Assembly: GCA_017592665.1 (NCBI GenBank)
Contig: JAGFNW010000025.1
Location: forward strand, 1-64,000
Direction of reading: 5' to 3'
Length of the DNA stretch: 64,000 nucleotides
Origin: Streptosporangiaceae bacterium NEAU-GS5
Lineage (GTDB): Bacteria > Actinomycetota > Actinomycetes > Streptosporangiales > Streptosporangiaceae
Part shown: positions 45,116 through 52,701 of the stretch, one piece after another
How positions within the stretch are numbered: the first letter of the stretch is position 1
Layout: every line of letters starts with the position of its first letter
Program-made: the position numbers and the translations under genes
The notes under the pieces: model-generated
What the model saw: only the letters and a program-made list of their open reading frames with translations
The model's database searches: none
What the model was told of the DNA's origin: nothing

Positions 45116-46137
45116 CCTCCTACGCGGCGGCCGGGGTCGACATCGCGGCCGGTGACCGCGCCGTCGAGCTGATGAAGTCGAAGGTGGCCCTGGCCCGCCG
45201 GCCGGAGGTCGTCGACGACGCCAGCGGCTTCGCCGGGCTCTTCGACGTGTCCGCCCTGCTGAAATACCGGCGCCCGCTGCTGGCCACGTCCACCGACGGG
45301 GTCGGCACCAAGGTTCTGCTGGCCTCCCGGCTCGGCGTCTACGACACGATCGGCCGCGACCTGGTCGGCATGGTGGTCGACGATCTGGTGGTGTGCGGCG
45401 CGGAGCCGCTGTTCATGACCGACTACATCGCCACCGGCAAGGTCGTCCCCGAGCGGATCGCCGAGATCGTCGGCGGCGTCGCCGACGGCTGCCGCCTGGC
45501 CGGCTGCGCCCTCGTGGGCGGCGAGACGGCCGAGCATCCGGGCGCCATGGCGGCCGACGAGTTCGATCTGGCCGGAGCCGGCACGGGCGTGGTCGAGGCG
45601 GACGAACTGCTGGGGCCCGACCTCGTCCGCCCGGGCGACGTGGTCCTCGCCCTTGCCTCCTCTGGCGTGCATGCCAACGGGTTCTCGCTGGTGAGGCACA
45701 TCGTGGCCGAGGCCGGGCTGGATCTGGCGGCCGAGCTTCCCGAGCTGGGCCGTACGCTCGGCGAGGAGCTGCTGGAGCCGACGAAGATCTACGCGCTCGA
45801 CTGCCTGACGCTCGCGCGCGAGGCCGGCGTGCACGCGTTCGCCCACATCACGGGCGGTGGACTGGCGGCCAACCTGGCCCGGTCACTGCCGGCCACGGCC
45901 GACGCCGTCCTCGACCGGAGCTCATGGACGCCTCCGGCGATCTTCGAAGTGCTGGCCGGCCACGGCGCCGTCCCCCCGCAAGAGATGGACCGAACCTTCA
46001 ACCTCGGCGTCGGCATGTGCGCCATCGTGCCGTCCGACGCTGCCGACCAGGCCCTGCGGCTCCTGAACGACCGCCGAACACCAGCCTGGATCCTCGGCGA
46101 AATCACCCCCGGCACAGGCCAAGCCCACTTCCACTAA
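45112..46137 (+). CDS. purM: phosphoribosylformylglycinamidine cyclo-ligase
   Basis: The 341-residue AIR synthetase, which closes the imidazole ring using ATP. Family blocks are present in order: TSYAAAGVDIAAGDRAVELMK, STDGVGTK, ALVGGETAEHPG, ASSGVHANGFSLVR and HITGGGL. Its ATG overlaps the purF stop (ATGA), so the two enzymes are translated from one message. Downstream lie a repeat element and a terminator-like hairpin. Confidence 0.97.
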   Translation: MTSYAAAGVDIAAGDRAVELMKSKVALARRPEVVDDASGFAGLFDVSALLKYRRPLLATSTDGVGTKVLLASRLGVYDTIGRDLVGMVVDDLVVCGAEPLFMTDYIATGKVVPERIAEIVGGVADGCRLAGCALVGGETAEHPGAMAADEFDLAGAGTGVVEADELLGPDLVRPGDVVLALASSGVHANGFSLVRHIVAEAGLDLAAELPELGRTLGEELLEPTKIYALDCLTLAREAGVHAFAHITGGGLAANLARSLPATADAVLDRSSWTPPAIFEVLAGHGAVPPQEMDRTFNLGVGMCAIVPSDAADQALRLLNDRRTPAWILGEITPGTGQAHFH

Positions 46138-46151
46138 CCCCCCCTTTTCGC

Positions 46152-46247
46152 GCGTGATCTTGCAGAAGGTCACGGTCGGCCAGGTGGCGCACCGTGGTGA
46201 TCATGCAGGACCTGGCGTGCACGACGGGGAAGCCTGCAAGATCACGC
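46152..46247. repeat. GTGATCWTGCA intergenic repeat element, locus 1
   Basis: A perfect 14-bp inverted pair, GCGTGATCTTGCAG (46152-46165) and CTGCAAGATCACGC (46234-46247), encloses a degenerate copy GTGATCATGCAGG (46198-46210). The same core occurs three times after the hexosaminidase gene at 54296-54390. It starts 15 bp after purM and has no coding signal. Confidence 0.65.
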
Positions 46248-46292
46248 CCGGGGTTGGGGTGGGGCGTGGGGGGTGGTGCGGGCACGACAAAG

Positions 46293-46316
46293 ACACCCGG
46301 CGGTTGGGCCGGGTGT
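46293..46316. terminator. hairpin between convergent purM and the DUF3073 gene
   Basis: ACACCCGGC (46293-46301), a GGTTGG loop and GCCGGGTGT (46308-46316) form a perfect 9-bp stem. It lies between two converging genes and so could end both transcripts. There is no U-tract, as is common in GC-rich actinobacteria. Confidence 0.65.
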
Positions 46317-46335
46317 CAGTTGTCACAAACTCGAC

Positions 46336-46569
46336 TCAGCGGCGCCGGGGCTCGTCTTCGTCGTCGTCCCCGTCGTCTTCGTCGTCGTCGGCCAGATCGG
46401 CATACCGGTCGGCCAGCTCGTCGTAAGGGTCGTACTCGTCACTTTGGTCGGAATCGTTGCCCTCGACTCCGAGCTCCGCGCGCAGGCGCTCAAGGTCCGT
46501 GCCGCCGCTGTTGTACTTCAGCTGGCGGGCAACCTTGACCTGCTTGGCCTTGGCTCGGCCGCGCCCCAT
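46336..46569 (-). CDS. DUF3073 family protein
   Basis: A 77-residue protein. The basic N-terminus GRGRAKAKQVKVARQLKY is the DUF3073 signature; the C-terminus is a highly acidic, probably disordered tail rich in Asp/Glu ending RRR. The family is near-universal in actinobacteria and lies beside purM in Streptomyces as I recall. Function is unknown; the mixed charge suggests nucleic-acid or protein contacts. Confidence 0.92.
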   Translation of the reverse strand: MGRGRAKAKQVKVARQLKYNSGGTDLERLRAELGVEGNDSDQSDEYDPYDELADRYADLADDDEDDGDDDEDEPRRR

Positions 46570-46769
46570 TGGCTCGACCCCCTCATGCGGGGTCGTGGTC
46601 GACCCCTCGTCGCTAACTCAATCACGCATCACGTTCAACCGACGGCGATTTTCCCCCACACCGATGGTGAGGACGCGTCAGTTGCTCGTTCCGCATACAA
46701 CCGTACCTGTTTTGCGCCCCGCTCGGTACGCCGTACGGCCACCGTCGGGGTGCCGCGCGAGCCCGGAGA

Positions 46770-47879
46770 TCAGCGTCCGAGCCAAATGGCCCTAAGCCGC
46801 CCGACTTCCGACATTCTGCGCTCGGCCAGCCTATCTGCTGCCACGGCGGGAGGAACCCCCTCTTCAGCAGCCATCTCGAAGATCCGCAGCGTCGTGTGGA
46901 AGATCTTGGCGGCCCTGCTCCGGGCCCGGGCCATGTCGAAGCCGCCCGTCTCCAGGTGCTCGGCCTCGTCGGCCACCTGGATGACGCCGCCGGAGTTGAC
47001 CACGTAGTCAGGCGCGTACAGGATCCCGCGATCGGCGAGCTGCTTTTCCACGCCCGGATGCGCGAGCTGGTTGTTGGCGCCGCCGCACACGATCCTCGCG
47101 CGCAGCCGCGCGACGGACGCGTCGTCGAGCGCGCCACCGAGCGCGCACGGAGCGTAGATGTCGATGTCGCCGCCGGTCAGGGCCACGCTGTCGGCGACCA
47201 CCTCGATCTGGGGGCGCAGCTGCCGGACGCGGTCGACCGCTTCCTCATCGACGTCGCAGACGACCACTTCGGCGCCGTCGTCGGTCAGGAGCTCGACCAG
47301 GCGGTGCCCCACCTTGCCGACGCCTTCGATGCCGACCCGGCGGCCGTGCAGGCTCGGCGAGCCGTAGGCGTGTTCGGCGGCCGCGCGCATGCCCTGGTAG
47401 ACGCCGAAGGCGGTGAGGATGGAGGAATCCCCGGCGCCGCCGTGCGCTTCGGTGCGTCCTGTGACGTACGAACACTCGCGCGCCACGATGTCCATGTCCT
47501 CGCTGTACGTCCCGACATCGCACGCGGTGTAATAGCGCCCGCCGAGCGACTGGACGAAGCGTCCGTAGGCGCGCAGCAGCGCCTCGGATTTGTCGGTGGC
47601 CGGATCGCCGATGATGACGGCCTTCCCGCCGCCGTGGTCCAGCCCGGCCAACGCGTTCTTGTACGCCATGGCCCGCGAGAGGTTGAGAACGTCGGTCAGA
47701 GCGTCCTGTTCGTTCGCGTAAGGGTAGAAACGGGTGCCCCCAAGCCCTGGTCCAAGGGCCGTACTAAATAGGGCGATGATGGCATAAAGGCCGCTGCGAT
47801 CATCGGCGCAGAACACGACCTGCTCATGCCTCGGATGGTGGCTCTGTTGCTGGTGGGAGAGCCCGAAGACGTTCGTCAC
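46770..47879 (-). CDS. vdh: Glu/Leu/Phe/Val dehydrogenase (valine dehydrogenase type)
   Basis: A 369-residue NAD-dependent amino acid dehydrogenase that deaminates branched-chain amino acids to 2-oxoacids. The catalytic Lys is in [13 protein letters not shown] near residue 88, and the dinucleotide motif is [14 protein letters not shown]. The neighbourhood (purM, DUF3073, then bldC) matches that of valine dehydrogenase in Streptomyces, which supports the name. Its product could feed the bkd complex encoded at 30880-34321. Start GTG 47879. Confidence 0.9.
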   Translation of the reverse strand: MTNVFGLSHQQQSHHPRHEQVVFCADDRSGLYAIIALFSTALGPGLGGTRFYPYANEQDALTDVLNLSRAMAYKNALAGLDHGGGKAVIIGDPATDKSEALLRAYGRFVQSLGGRYYTACDVGTYSEDMDIVARECSYVTGRTEAHGGAGDSSILTAFGVYQGMRAAAEHAYGSPSLHGRRVGIEGVGKVGHRLVELLTDDGAEVVVCDVDEEAVDRVRQLRPQIEVVADSVALTGGDIDIYAPCALGGALDDASVARLRARIVCGGANNQLAHPGVEKQLADRGILYAPDYVVNSGGVIQVADEAEHLETGGFDMARARSRAAKIFHTTLRIFEMAAEEGVPPAVAADRLAERRMSEVGRLRAIWLGR

Positions 47880-48006
47880 TGTGGTGACTCCTCGCCTACT
47901 TCGGCGCCCGCCGCCCCATTGCGGCGGGTCACGGCTTCCACACTACAGAACGGCGAAGTGCCACGATCATGGAAACTGATGGTCGGCTCATGGCACCATT
48001 CCAGGT

Positions 48007-48879
48007 GTGCTGCCCTATGCCGCGTATCTACGCGTCTACGAGCCGCTGATCGCCTTCCCCGAGCATGACCGGCGGATGTGGGCCGAATATGCGGAGTCAC
48101 GGACGCGGCCGCGCCGTGCCGTCGCCCTGGAAGCCGAGCACGGCGAATCCGTCCGCCGCCTTATTGGCATCCCTCCGGTTCCCGTTCCCGATCGGGAAAG
48201 CGTCAATGCTTATCTCCGGAGGGTCGAAGAGACCCTCTATGTCTGCCCGTGGCAGAGCCGGCTGCGATCCTGGCTGGCCTTCGCCCACTTCCGCGGGAGC
48301 CTGCCGGCCAAACTGTCCGAGCGGTTCGTGCCGCCCACGGTCGCCGATCAGACGGCCGACGACTTCGACCGCTTCAAGCGCGGCGACCGTTCTCTTCGCA
48401 CGCACATCAGGACCAGCACCTGGCATGTGCCGACGCCCTGGTTCGTGCCGTTCGACTCGGCCGAGCGCTGGCTGGTGCTGGGCGACGAGCCCACGCCCGA
48501 AGAGCCGGCCACGCACGGCACCACCACCACGCCCACCCGGAACATGCTGTACGTCACGTCCATGTCGAAGGCGCGCCGCCGGGTGGCCCGCGCGCTCGTG
48601 GTGATCCGCCGCCACGTCGGCGACGTCGGCGCCCTCACCGAGGTCGAGGACGTGGCGCGCTGGCTTGAGGAGTTCCATCCACATTCGCTCGTCGAGCTGG
48701 ACTACGGCGGCCTGGTCCACATCATGGACGACGAGACCCTCCGGACCGATCAGTCCGTGGCCGAGCTGGCCACCGCCCTCACGGGTTTGGACAACGGTCA
48801 GGAAGAACTTGCTTTCGCGATGTATCAGCGGGTGATCCTCCGCTGGCGGTCGATCCAGGGTCTGGAGTCGGCCAACTAG
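48007..48879 (+). CDS. conserved actinobacterial hypothetical protein beside bldC
   Basis: A 290-residue soluble protein with no membrane segment or known catalytic motif. Notable blocks are LPYAAYLRVYEPLIAFPEHDRR at the start, CPWQSRLRSWLAFAHFRGSLP, and TSTWHVPTPWFVPFDSAERWL; the last third reads MLYVTSMSKARRRVARALVVIRR. It keeps the position between vdh and bldC known from Streptomyces, where its function is also undefined to my knowledge. Start GTG 48007, divergent from vdh across 127 bp. Confidence 0.8.
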   Translation: MLPYAAYLRVYEPLIAFPEHDRRMWAEYAESRTRPRRAVALEAEHGESVRRLIGIPPVPVPDRESVNAYLRRVEETLYVCPWQSRLRSWLAFAHFRGSLPAKLSERFVPPTVADQTADDFDRFKRGDRSLRTHIRTSTWHVPTPWFVPFDSAERWLVLGDEPTPEEPATHGTTTTPTRNMLYVTSMSKARRRVARALVVIRRHVGDVGALTEVEDVARWLEEFHPHSLVELDYGGLVHIMDDETLRTDQSVAELATALTGLDNGQEELAFAMYQRVILRWRSIQGLESAN

Positions 48880-49202
48880 AGCCCAAGGCGCGGCTCCGAC
48901 GTGCGCATTCGGGTAAACGGATGCCCGATCTCACATCTGCGAACTGAGTAGTTTGCCGTTTTCACTGCGATACCACGAAACGTGTCGCTAGAATCACCCA
49001 GCGTGACATCAACATGTGGTCGAGACGTTGCGCCCCAGAGGGCTCGCCAATCGCACTACGTGGCTGTATGGTCACATCGGGTGATGCCGCAAATGGTCCA
49101 GAAAACCCGCACTTACTGGGCCATTTGGGGACATCCGTGACAAGCGCCAACAAAAGTCGCAGGATCGCTGTCGCCGGTCCACACGGAGGAGAGGCCGCAC
49201 AA
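48880..49202 (+). promoter_or_regulatory. long bldC upstream region with stem-loop
   Basis: This 323-bp gap has no credible gene. Near its centre an 11-bp stem, AAATGGTCCAG (49091-49101) with CTGGGCCATTT (49116-49126, one G-U pair) and a 14-nt loop, could form in the bldC leader. Several AT-richer stretches around 48945-49000 could hold the promoter and BldC-type binding sites. Autoregulation is plausible but not shown. Confidence 0.45.
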
Positions 49203-49406
49203 ATGTCAGCTCGTACACCCGAGGCCGAGCCATTGCTCACCCCGGCGGAGGTAGCAACCATGTTCCGGGTCGACCCCAAGACCGTCACGCGGTGGGCGAA
49301 GGCCGGCAAGTTGACCTCCATCCGCACCCTCGGAGGTCATCGGCGCTATCGGGAGACCGAGGTGCGGGCGCTGCTGGCGGGGATTCCGCAGCAGCGCTCG
49401 GAGTAG
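49203..49406 (+). CDS. bldC: developmental transcriptional regulator BldC
   Basis: A 67-residue MerR-like winged-helix DNA-binding protein. LLTPAEVATMFRVDPKTVTR and the C-terminal LLAGIPQQRSE are nearly identical to what I recall for Streptomyces BldC, which binds head-to-tail along direct repeats and times the change from growth to sporulation. The ATG at 49203 reproduces the family start (MSARTPEAEPLLTP); the open frame from 49014 is upstream leader. Two GC-rich hairpins follow. Confidence 0.97.
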   Translation: MSARTPEAEPLLTPAEVATMFRVDPKTVTRWAKAGKLTSIRTLGGHRRYRETEVRALLAGIPQQRSE

Positions 49407-49442
49407 GCACCCGGGGGCACCAACCAGAGGGGGGAAGTAAGG

Positions 49443-49504
49443 CGCGCTCGCGTCCCAGATGTGAGCGCGTCGGACGACCGAAACGGCGCCGCCCGCCCGG
49501 CGCC
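49443..49504 (+). terminator. GC-rich hairpins after bldC
   Basis: CGCGCTC (49443-49449) pairs with GAGCGCG (49463-49469), and GGCGCC (49485-49490) with GGCGCC (49499-49504). They lie between bldC and the convergent tetR gene and may end transcription. No U-tract is present. Confidence 0.45.
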
Positions 49505-49565
49505 GCCCTAATCCAGGGCCGTCGTCTTGTTCCCAGTCATTCCAGCCGCGTTATGCGCGCCGCCC

Positions 49566-50231
49566 CTATTCCAGCGCCAGTGTCTGCACCAGCTCCGCGA
49601 CTTGCGGGTCGTGCGTGGCAGCGACACCCAGCAGCGCGATCATCTGATCCACCAGCACCCGCTCCAGCCGCCCGCGCTCCAGGTCGCGATTTTCCAGCCA
49701 ATCCAGGCCGGCCGTCTCGACCGAGGCGATCCATGAGCGGAGCGTGATCCTCAGCACCGGCCCCGGGTCTGCCACCTGCATCTGGATCATGATCAAGTGG
49801 AACATCCGACGGCGCACGCCGTCGACGATCTCCCCGATCTCACCGGTGCGGTTGGCCGGGCCGCCGCGCAGCAGCGCCGCGAAGCCGGCCGCGTGCTCCT
49901 CGACGAAATCGAAGTAGCGGGCCAGCCCCGCGGCCAGCTCGTCGAGCGGGCGGCCCTCGTCATGGGGGCGAAGCCGGGCCTCCAGCTCTTCGGCCGCGCT
50001 CCGCAGCGCGGCCACATACAGCTCCTGCTTGCCGCCGAAATAGTGGTAGACGAGCGCGCGGGACGCCCCGGCCGCGGTGGCCACGTCGTCGATCGACACA
50101 TCCTCGGCGTCGTGTCTGCTGAACAGCTCCAGCGCGGCGGCGATGAGCTCCTCGCGACGGCGGTCGACGCTCAGGCGACGACGGACCGGCCGCCCGTCGG
50201 CCGCCTTCTCGTCCTTCGCCGTCGCTGCCAC
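49566..50231 (-). CDS. TetR family transcriptional regulator
   Basis: A ~221-residue repressor. The N-terminus (VRRRLSVDRRREELIAAALELF) leads into the HTH DVSIDDVATAAGASRALVYHYFGGKQEL, a textbook TetR motif. The ligand domain is generic; effector and targets are unknown. The frame opens at a TTG (50318) within the control region of the divergent LacI gene; the GTG at 50231 is far more likely. It is divergent from the LacI gene across 117 bp and convergent with bldC. Confidence 0.88.
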   Translation of the reverse strand: MAATAKDEKAADGRPVRRRLSVDRRREELIAAALELFSRHDAEDVSIDDVATAAGASRALVYHYFGGKQELYVAALRSAAEELEARLRPHDEGRPLDELAAGLARYFDFVEEHAAGFAALLRGGPANRTGEIGEIVDGVRRRMFHLIMIQMQVADPGPVLRITLRSWIASVETAGLDWLENRDLERGRLERVLVDQMIALLGVAATHDPQVAELVQTLALE

Positions 50232-50348
50232 AGATCTGAGAGTATCGGAGCGGATCCGCGTCAAGCGCGCCGCGATCAACCCGTATCGTTTACGCGCCTC
50301 GATCGTTTGGTCTGACAAGATGCACGTCCGCGCATCGTGGGGAGCGAC

Positions 50349-51449
50349 ATGTCAGGACCGTCCATGCAGACGACAACTGCCCGGCACGATCTCGAGGTGC
50401 CCATCAGCGACCTTCCTGAGGGTTTCGCGCCGAAGCCGCGCCCGACCATCCGCAATGTGGCCGAGCGCGCCGGAGTCTCGAAGTCGTTGGTGTCCCTCGT
50501 GCTGCGCGGCTCGCCGCACGTGAGCGAGCATCGCCGGGAGGCCGTCCTGCAGGCGGCCCGCGAGCTCGGATATCGGCCCAACGCGGTCGCGAGGAGCCTG
50601 GTCGAGGGCCGCACCCACCTGGTGGGCGCGCTCGTATCCGACCTGCACAACCCGTTCTACGCCGAGTTCCTCGACGGCCTGCAGGAGAGCCTGCACGGCG
50701 AGGGCCTGCGGCTGCTGATCGGCAGCGGCCGGTGGGACCCGGCGTTCGAGGACGAGGCCGTCGAGGCCTTCCTCGAGCTGCGGGTCGACGGGCTGGTGCT
50801 GCTGGGGGTGGCGCCGTCGAGCGACGCCCTGGCCGAGGCCGCCGCGTACACCCCCACGGTCGTGGTCGGCGAGCGAGACGTGGAGCTCGAGGGCGTCGAC
50901 ATCGTCGTCGACGACGACCAGCTGGGCGCCCGGCTGGCCGTCGACCACCTGGTCGAGCTCGGCCACACGCGGATCGCGCACATCGAGGGCACCCCGTCGT
51001 CTGCGGCCCGCTGCCGCTGCGAGGGCTACCTGGTCGCGATGCGAAGGCACGCGCTCGCGCCGTACATCATGGTCGAGCACGGCGACTTCAGCGAGGAGGG
51101 CGGGCGGCGCGCGGCGCTGGCCCTGCTGACCCGCGAGCCGCGGCCGACGGCCATCTTCGCGGCCAACGACATCGTGGCGCTCGGCGTGCTCAGCGCCGCC
51201 AGCGAGCTCGGGCTGCGGGTGCCGGAAGACCTGTCGGTCGTCGGCTACGACAACACGCACCTGGCCGCCGTCCACCACATCTCGCTCACCAGCATCGACC
51301 AGCCCCGCCGTGCCATGGGCCGCTCGGCCGCGGCGCTGCTCAGCGACCGCATCACCGAGCCCGGCAAGGTCGCGCGCCTCCGCCAGGTGACCCCCCACCT
51401 CGTCGTACGGCGCAGCACCGGGCCCGTGCCAAAAGACGCTGAAGACTGA
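50349..51449 (+). CDS. LacI family transcriptional regulator
   Basis: A 366-residue regulator with an N-terminal extension of ~30 residues before the HTH (TIRNVAERAGVSKSLVSLVLRG), the hinge helix around RPNAVARSLV and a periplasmic-binding-protein-like sugar domain (VVGYDNTHLAAVHHISLTSIDQP). Start ATG 50349 follows GGGGAG; GTG 50337 is an alternative. The ligand is probably a sugar or amino sugar. Downstream genes encode a peptidoglycan amidase and a hexosaminidase, so control of amino-sugar use is possible but speculative. Confidence 0.9.
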   Translation: MSGPSMQTTTARHDLEVPISDLPEGFAPKPRPTIRNVAERAGVSKSLVSLVLRGSPHVSEHRREAVLQAARELGYRPNAVARSLVEGRTHLVGALVSDLHNPFYAEFLDGLQESLHGEGLRLLIGSGRWDPAFEDEAVEAFLELRVDGLVLLGVAPSSDALAEAAAYTPTVVVGERDVELEGVDIVVDDDQLGARLAVDHLVELGHTRIAHIEGTPSSAARCRCEGYLVAMRRHALAPYIMVEHGDFSEEGGRRAALALLTREPRPTAIFAANDIVALGVLSAASELGLRVPEDLSVVGYDNTHLAAVHHISLTSIDQPRRAMGRSAAALLSDRITEPGKVARLRQVTPHLVVRRSTGPVPKDAED

Positions 51450-51515
51450 GTCAACCCCCGCCGCGTCCAATGGCCCGAGGTGTTGACTCGGGCTTTGGAC
51501 CGATCGGGGGTTGAC
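51448..51515 (+). promoter_or_regulatory. nested, mutually exclusive inverted repeats between the LacI gene and a small gene
   Basis: GTCAACCCCC (51450-51459) pairs perfectly with GGGGGTTGAC (51506-51515). GAGTCAAC (51448-51455) also pairs with GTTGACTC (51482-51489). GCCCGAG (51473-51479) pairs with CTCGGGC (51487-51493). Not all can form together, as in attenuators or double operators. The stop of the LacI gene overlaps the first arm and the next ATG follows the last. Confidence 0.5.
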
Positions 51516-51516
51516 T

Positions 51517-51765
51517 ATGCGTGATCCAGAATTGGTTTCCTGCGCGCAGCGTGCGGCGGCCGAGCTCGAACGGGCCTGGGCCCGGTGGCGGGCGGTCCGG
51601 GGGCGGCCCGATGATCCTGGCGCGGAGTCCGTGGCGAGCTACGTGGCCCACTCGATCAACCATCCGTGGGGGCGTCCTCGCGTCGTCCTCGGTTTGGACG
51701 CCGAAGACGCCCGCGATCTCGCCGCGCTGCTGTCCCGGGAGGACGCGTCCGAGCCTTCGTGGTGA
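51517..51765 (+). CDS. small conserved hypothetical protein
   Basis: An 82-residue soluble, partly helical protein (ELVSCAQRAAAELERAWARWRAVRG, then HPWGRPRVVLGLDAEDARDLAALLSRE). It looks like a small conserved actinobacterial protein, but I recognise no domain. The ATG at 51517 is just downstream of the inverted repeats. It is 67 bp after the LacI gene and could share its transcript. Confidence 0.65.
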   Translation: MRDPELVSCAQRAAAELERAWARWRAVRGRPDDPGAESVASYVAHSINHPWGRPRVVLGLDAEDARDLAALLSREDASEPSW

Positions 51766-51847
51766 CGCTTCGGGTATAACGGCCTGATCACACTCCCCGC
51801 CCACGTAGGTTGGGGTGCGGACCGGAGCCGGCGAAGGGACACCGATC

Positions 51848-52693
51848 GTGACGACCCGCCTGAGCCGCCTGTCAGCCGTGACAGCGCTCACCCTGTGCGG
51901 TTTCGGCGCCACCGCCTGCGGTGGCGCCACCTCCTCCCCCGGTGGCGGCGCGGCGGCGCCCGCCGCCTCCGACGCGGGAGCGCTCACGGTGACCTCGGCC
52001 CAGCAGCCCTCGGCGGCCCGATCGCCCAAGACCAAGCCGCTGACCGGCAAGGTCATCGTGATCGATCCGGGGCACAACGGCGGCAACTACAAGCATCCGG
52101 AGATCATCAACCGGCAGGTCGACATCCTGACCGAGAAGAAGGCCTGCGACACGACCGGCACGGCGACCAACGCGGGTTACAGCGAGGCCGCCTTCACCTG
52201 GGACGTCTCCAATCGCCTGGCCAAGCTGCTGCGCGCGCAGGGCGCGACGGTCAAGCTGACCCGGCCCAGCAACACCGGCGTCGGGCCGTGCATCACCCAG
52301 CGCGCGGCCATCGGAAACAAGGCCAAGGCCGACGCGGCCATCTCCATCCACGGCGACGGCGCCGGCGCCTCCGCCCACGGCTTCCACATCATCATGCCCA
52401 AGAAGATCCACGGCCCGGTCGATCCGGTGGTCGCGGCGTCGTCCCAGCTCGGGATCGCGATCCGCAACGCCTACCACGCGGGCACCGGCCTCGCCTATTC
52501 CACCTACATCGGCAAGAACGCCCTCAACTACCGGAGCGACCTCGGCGGGCTCAACCTGTCGACCGTGCCGAAGATCTTCATCGAGTGCGGCAACATGCGA
52601 AACCGAGGCGACGCGGCCAAGATGATGGACCCCCAGTTCCGCCAGAAGATGGCGGCGTCGCTGGCCAAGGGCTTCGTCAATTACCTGAACTAA
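51848..52693 (+). CDS. N-acetylmuramoyl-L-alanine amidase (Amidase_3), lipoprotein
   Basis: A 281-residue zinc amidase that cuts the bond between muramic acid and the peptide stem. Residues 1-28 are a signal with a possible lipobox (GATACGG), followed by a Gly/Ala/Pro-rich linker. The catalytic domain starts with GKVIVIDPGHNGGN, giving the first Zn His. The Glu and second His are in the region ending AAISIHGDGAG, and the C-terminal Glu is in IFIECGNMRNRGDAAKM. Start GTG 51848. It is probably membrane-anchored and acts outside. The hexosaminidase gene starts 9 bp later. Confidence 0.92.
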   Translation: MTTRLSRLSAVTALTLCGFGATACGGATSSPGGGAAAPAASDAGALTVTSAQQPSAARSPKTKPLTGKVIVIDPGHNGGNYKHPEIINRQVDILTEKKACDTTGTATNAGYSEAAFTWDVSNRLAKLLRAQGATVKLTRPSNTGVGPCITQRAAIGNKAKADAAISIHGDGAGASAHGFHIIMPKKIHGPVDPVVAASSQLGIAIRNAYHAGTGLAYSTYIGKNALNYRSDLGGLNLSTVPKIFIECGNMRNRGDAAKMMDPQFRQKMAASLAKGFVNYLN

Positions 52694-52701
52694 CGGGCAT
52701 T

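Noticed and set aside
50232-50318. N-terminal extension of the TetR regulator from a TTG
   Set aside because: The added residues are unlike TetR N-termini, and the GTG at 50231 gives a normal length.
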